Made by a program: the position numbers and the translations under genes | Notes under the pieces: generated by a model | Databases searched by the model: none | The model's input: only the letters and a program-made list of their open reading frames with translations | Told to the model about the DNA's origin: nothing | Source: Hydrogenophaga sp. | GTDB lineage: Bacteria; Pseudomonadota; Gammaproteobacteria; Burkholderiales; Burkholderiaceae_C | DNA length: 9,241 bases | NCBI GenBank assembly: GCA_020047875.1 | Contig: JAIFNE010000074.1 | Span: 1-9,241, forward strand | Direction of reading: 5' to 3' | Shown: piece after piece, positions 6,460 through 9,241 of the stretch | How the letters are laid out: every line of letters begins with the position of its first letter | How positions within the stretch are numbered: position 1 is the first letter of the stretch

Positions 6460-7611
6460 TCAGCGTCCGCCCATGATGGCGATGTAGTCCATGGTCCAGC
6501 GGCCGTAAGGAACGCAGGTGCCTTGGGTGGTGCACTTGGCCTGCGGTGTCTTCCAGAACTTGATTTGGTCCAGTTGCTCGAATCCGTTGTTCTTGCAAAA
6601 GTCGCTACCACCGGGTGCCTTGGCTTTGCAGGCGGCTGGGGTGACAGGCACCGTGCCAAACCACTCGGCCAGAGGGGCTTGCAGTGCGTCGCTCAACTGG
6701 TGCTCCATCCACTTGTAGGCGCAATTCACGTTCTTCGCCTTGGCGTGCAGCATGCTGGTGTCAGCCCATCCGGTGGCGCCTTCCTTGGGCACAACCGATG
6801 CAATCGGCTTCTTCTCTCCTTTGAGGGAGTTCACCATAAAGCCCCAAGAGCCCGATGCAACGATGCCTTCGTTCTTGAAGTCGTTCATTTGCACCGTCGC
6901 GTCGTGCCAGTAGCGGTGCACCAGCTTCTTCTGTTCCCGCAGCAAAGCCAACACGGCGGCATACTGCTTTTCATTGAGCTCGTAGGGGTCTTTGATGCCC
7001 AGCTCTGGCTTGGCGGACATCAGGTACAGAGCGGCATCTGCGATGTAGATGGGGCCGTCGTAGGCTTGCACGCGGCCGCGGTTCGACTTGCCATCGGGCA
7101 ACGCTTGCTCGTTGAACACAACGGACCAAGAGGTGGGTGGCGTCTTGAAAACATCGGTGTTGTACATCAACACATTGGGGCCGGACTGGTAGGGCACGCC
7201 GTAGTGCTTGCCATTCACCGTGTGCCAAGGCGCTTTTTGAAGGCGGCTATCGATGTTTTTGTAGCTGGGCACCAGGCCGATGTTCACTTCTTGCACCAGC
7301 TTGGCAGCGATCAGGCGCCCGCTGGCATCACCCGAGGCGGTCACCAAGTCGTATCCGCCGGCTTTCATCAGCGACACCATCTCGTCTGACGTGGCCGCGG
7401 TCTTCACATTGACCTTGCAACCGGTGGCTTGCTCAAAGCCCGTGGTCCAGTCGTAGGCTTTGACGGTCTGGCCTCGTTCGATGTAGCCGGCCCAGGCAAT
7501 GATATTGAGTTGACCTTCACCCTTGCCAACGGCTTTGGGTGGTGCAGCAAAGCTGGATGCCGCAGCGGCAACCGTCAGCATGCCAATGAGAAGTGTGCGG
7601 GTTTGAGGCAT
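6460..7611 (-). CDS. ydcS: Periplasmic substrate-binding protein YdcS (putrescine/amine ABC importer)
   Basis: This is the periplasmic receptor that captures substrate and delivers it to the YdcUV pore. The 383-residue protein starts with a Sec signal peptide, MPQTR then a hydrophobic run to about 22, with likely cleavage in SFA-AP. It belongs to the PotD/PotF-like type 2 binding proteins. It closely follows E. coli YdcS in IIAWAGYIERGQ (37-48), VNVKTAATSDEMVSLM, GGYDLVTASGDAS, LPDGKSNRGRVQAYDGPIYIADAA (171-194), HRYWHDATVQM and the C-terminal DYIAIMGGR. Four cysteines (65, 297, 328, 339) have visible counterparts in E. coli; two more (360, 366) sit in a short extra loop before VPYGRW. The start at 7611 has AGGAG six bases upstream. 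It is first in the ydcSTUV-patD operon, divergent from a LysR gene. E. coli YdcS has also been reported to have poly-3-hydroxybutyrate synthase activity and a role in plasmid uptake; neither is shown here. Confidence 0.93.
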   Translation of the reverse strand: MPQTRTLLIGMLTVAAAASSFAAPPKAVGKGEGQLNIIAWAGYIERGQTVKAYDWTTGFEQATGCKVNVKTAATSDEMVSLMKAGGYDLVTASGDASGRLIAAKLVQEVNIGLVPSYKNIDSRLQKAPWHTVNGKHYGVPYQSGPNVLMYNTDVFKTPPTSWSVVFNEQALPDGKSNRGRVQAYDGPIYIADAALYLMSAKPELGIKDPYELNEKQYAAVLALLREQKKLVHRYWHDATVQMNDFKNEGIVASGSWGFMVNSLKGEKKPIASVVPKEGATGWADTSMLHAKAKNVNCAYKWMEHQLSDALQAPLAEWFGTVPVTPAACKAKAPGGSDFCKNNGFEQLDQIKFWKTPQAKCTTQGTCVPYGRWTMDYIAIMGGR

Positions 7612-7843
7612 AGGGAGCTCCTAAGGTGCATGGTTGGGGCTCGCATGTGCGAACCTTCTTCCATCTTAGGCAGTGCGTTGGGGTGTAACCATAGGTGGCA
7701 AGCAATACAATCCATCGATAAAACAGAAACCTTGAGTCGGTATCTGTCCTTGTAGTGGATAACCCTATGGTCTGGTGAGGTGTATGGAGCGGTTTCCACC
7801 TTGTTCTATATCAAAAAGTGCCTAAAAATGGACAAGTAAAGCG
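7612..7843. promoter_or_regulatory. Divergent control region between ydcS and the LysR-type gene
   Basis: This 232-base non-coding region is more AT-rich than the genes and must carry the ydcS operon promoter and probably that of the LysR gene. An 8-bp perfect inverted repeat, ACCATAGG (7688-7695) and CCTATGGT (7764-7771), has 68 bases between its arms. A looser dyad, GGTATC (7739-7744) with GATAACC (7758-7764), overlaps its right arm. On the minus strand TTGTAT, 17 bases, then TACACC is a poor sigma-70 candidate for ydcS. On the plus strand TATATC (7807-7812) is a possible -10 for the LysR gene. No promoter can be called firmly. LysR regulators usually bind such divergent regions. Confidence 0.5.
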
Positions 7844-8773
7844 ATGAGCACTTCGTTCAAGAGCATTCGGTATTTCATTGCGGTCGCTGAATCTGGCTCC
7901 ATCTCGGCTGCTGTTCATGAGCTGGGGATATCGCAGTCGGTCGTCTCGCAGGCCATTGCACAAATGGAGGCCGATCTGGGTACCCTGCTTTTCGAGCGGC
8001 GGGCGCGAGGGATGACACTCACCCATGCGGGGCATCAGTTTTTGCGCCATGCGCACCAGATCGACGTGGCCATGCGCAACGCGCGTGATGCACTGGCCTC
8101 CCGGCCACACACCGTGACCGGCAGCCTTAACGTGGGCGTGACCAGCCTGATGGTGGGTTACTACTTGCCTTTTTTGCTGGATCGCTTTCGCCGGGTGTTC
8201 CCGCGCATCCAGGTACAGATCACCGAAGACAGGCGCGACTACCTGGAGCACCTGCTGATCAGCGGCGAGCTTGATGTGGCGCTGATCCTGGTGTCCCAGC
8301 TCCAGAACCGCCAGGCGCTGGAGACCGAGACAATCCTGCGCTCGGGCTGGCGGGTGTGGCTCCCGGTCAACCACCGTCTGGCCGATGAGGAAAAGATCGA
8401 GGCCACCGAACTGGCCCGTCAACCGCTCGTCTTGCTGCAGGTGGACGAACTCGGTGACCCCGCCACCGCCTTATGGAACGCGGGCGGCGTGGACCCCACG
8501 GTGCTCATCCGCACCTCGTCGGTAGAAGCTGTGCGCAGCCTGGTGGCGACCGGCGCGGGTTGCTCCGTGCTGCCCGACATGTTGTTCCGGCCCTGGTCAC
8601 TTGAGGGCGACCGCATCGAGGCGCGGCCCCTCGCCCAGGGCCTGCCGCACCTGGAGGTCGGGCTGGCCTGGCGCAAGGGCGCCAAATTGCCGGAATCGCT
8701 GAGCAACTTTCTTACCGCCGTGCGCCCCACACTCGAGGGCCACGTTCTGGGTGGCGGGGCGCTGATTCGGTAA
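7844..8773 (+). CDS. LysR-family transcriptional regulator, divergent from ydcSTUV-patD
   Basis: This 309-residue protein is a full-length LysR-type regulator, a DNA-binding protein that responds to a small co-inducer. The N-terminal winged helix spans about 5-64: FKSIRYFIAVAESGSISAAVHELGISQSVVSQAIAQMEADLGTLLFERRARGMTLTHAG, with the recognition helix around SQSVVSQAIAQ. A linker helix follows to about 90, then an effector domain from about 93 (GSLNVGVTSLMVGYYLPFLL) with GELDVALILV (141-150) and VRSLVATGAGCSVLPDML (230-247) typical of the periplasmic-binding-like fold. The start at 7844 gives the canonical LysR beginning; no strong ribosome site is visible. It diverges from ydcS, so control of the transporter operon and of itself is the likely role, by the common LysR pattern. 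The inducer cannot be read; putrescine, GABA or a related amine are candidates. E. coli has a MocR gene, ydcR, in this position instead. Confidence 0.92.
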   Translation: MSTSFKSIRYFIAVAESGSISAAVHELGISQSVVSQAIAQMEADLGTLLFERRARGMTLTHAGHQFLRHAHQIDVAMRNARDALASRPHTVTGSLNVGVTSLMVGYYLPFLLDRFRRVFPRIQVQITEDRRDYLEHLLISGELDVALILVSQLQNRQALETETILRSGWRVWLPVNHRLADEEKIEATELARQPLVLLQVDELGDPATALWNAGGVDPTVLIRTSSVEAVRSLVATGAGCSVLPDMLFRPWSLEGDRIEARPLAQGLPHLEVGLAWRKGAKLPESLSNFLTAVRPTLEGHVLGGGALIR

Positions 8774-8816
8774 TGCAGTCACGAGGCAGTCGAGCGGGGC
8801 GGATGGCAGGCCGGGC

Positions 8817-8822
8817 GATAAT
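8817..8822 (+). promoter_or_regulatory. Possible -10 box (GATAAT) for alaS
   Basis: GATAAT fits five of six bases of the TATAAT consensus and lies 37 bases before the alaS start, in the 86-base gap after the LysR gene. No matching -35 box is seen at the usual distance, so the call is weak. No rho-independent terminator for the LysR gene was found in the same gap. Confidence 0.3.
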
Positions 8823-8859
8823 TAAAGACTGTTTTGAACCCGCACGCCGCACCACCGAT

Positions 8860-9241
8860 ATGAACCGCCCCGTCACCGCCGTTGCTTCCGTTGCCGACAT
8901 TCGCAAGAGCTTTCTGGACTTCTTCGCCTCCAAGGGCCACACCGTGGTGGCGTCCAGCCCGCTGGTGCCGGGCAACGATCCCACGCTCATGTTCACCAAC
9001 TCAGGCATGGTGCAGTTCAAAGACGTGTTCCTGGGCAGCGACAAGCGGCCCTATGTGCGGGCGGCCTCGGTGCAGGCCTGCCTGCGCGCTGGCGGCAAAC
9101 ACAACGACCTGGAGAACGTGGGCTACACCGCCCGCCACCACACTTTCTTTGAGATGCTGGGCAACTGGAGCTTTGGCGACTACTTCAAGCGCGAAAGTCT
9201 GAAGTGGGCCTGGGAGCTGCTCACCGAGGTTTACATGTTGC
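8860..9241 (+). CDS. alaS: Alanyl-tRNA synthetase AlaS (5' part, runs off right edge)
   Basis: AlaS charges tRNA-Ala with alanine in the cytoplasm. The window holds the first 127 codons of a protein usually near 870 residues, covering the start of the class II catalytic domain. Family text is clear: IRKSFLDFFASKGHTVVASSPLVPGNDPTLMFTNSGM at 14-50, QFKDVFLG (52-59, motif 1 area), and RAGGKHNDLENVGYTARHHTFFEMLGNWSFGDYFK (76-110, motif 2). The segment before RAGGKHND reads SVQACL, where E. coli has TSQRCV. The N terminus is about seven residues longer than in E. coli. The start at 8860 is the only ATG fitting the family; no good ribosome site precedes it. It lies 86 bases after the LysR gene on the same strand but is housekeeping, probably unrelated to amine catabolism, and marks the chromosomal flank of the locus. 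Confidence 0.95.
   Translation, partial: MNRPVTAVASVADIRKSFLDFFASKGHTVVASSPLVPGNDPTLMFTNSGMVQFKDVFLGSDKRPYVRAASVQACLRAGGKHNDLENVGYTARHHTFFEMLGNWSFGDYFKRESLKWAWELLTEVYML

Noticed and set aside
6435..6464. Direct repeat TGATCAGC at 6435-6442 and 6457-6464
   Set aside because: Only eight bases, one copy overlaps the ydcS stop and the other abuts the stem-loop. The pairing it allows is a weak 6-bp helix; probably chance.
7670..7720. Sigma-54 promoter for ydcS
   Set aside because: TTGCTTGCCACC on the minus strand looks suggestive but does not hold the GG and GC pairs at the required spacing.
7739..7764. LysR-type T-N11-A box
   Set aside because: GGTATC and GATAACC form a loose dyad, but the spacing does not give the standard T-N11-A geometry, so it is not called as a binding site.
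1..9241. Defence system, mobile element, CRISPR array or small-molecule gene cluster
   Set aside because: All sizeable open frames with family signatures are transport, catabolism, regulators or AlaS. No repeats, transposase, integrase or biosynthetic enzyme was seen.

Overview
This window looks like the chromosome of a GC-rich betaproteobacterium, most likely order Burkholderiales and perhaps family Comamonadaceae. That placement is inferred from codon use, from overall protein flavour and from the partial alaS at the right edge; there is no rRNA or other marker to fix it. No tRNA, rRNA, CRISPR array, insertion sequence, phage gene or attachment site is visible. Nearly all of the DNA is coding.

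Left part (1-2111). The 5' part of gabT (GABA aminotransferase) is on the minus strand and runs off the left edge. It is divergent from a MocR/GabR-type regulator on the plus strand. The 142-base region between them carries a perfect inverted repeat, CAGTGC-N12-GCACTG, a candidate operator.

Middle part (2115-7611). Five minus-strand genes, transcribed right to left, are ydcS, ydcT, ydcU, ydcV and patD. They encode a periplasmic binding protein, an ATPase, two permeases and gamma-aminobutyraldehyde dehydrogenase. Content and order match the ydcSTUV-patD operon of Escherichia coli. A 14-bp perfect stem separates ydcS from ydcT. patD ends only 3 bases from the convergent end of the MocR gene.

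Right part (7612-9241). A LysR-type regulator diverges from ydcS and is the natural candidate to control the transporter operon. It is followed on the plus strand by the first 127 codons of alaS, which is unrelated housekeeping.

Together the genes suggest uptake of putrescine or a related amine (YdcSTUV), oxidation of 4-aminobutanal to GABA (PatD), and transamination of GABA to succinate semialdehyde (GabT). The MocR protein probably senses GABA or a related amine at the gabT end, and the LysR protein probably controls the uptake end. The putrescine aminotransferase that would make 4-aminobutanal, and gabD, are not in the window. This is a recognisable catabolic locus rather than a clearly new system. 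The points worth a second look are the regulator arrangement, the internal stem-loop, the 3-base convergent junction and the candidate operators.
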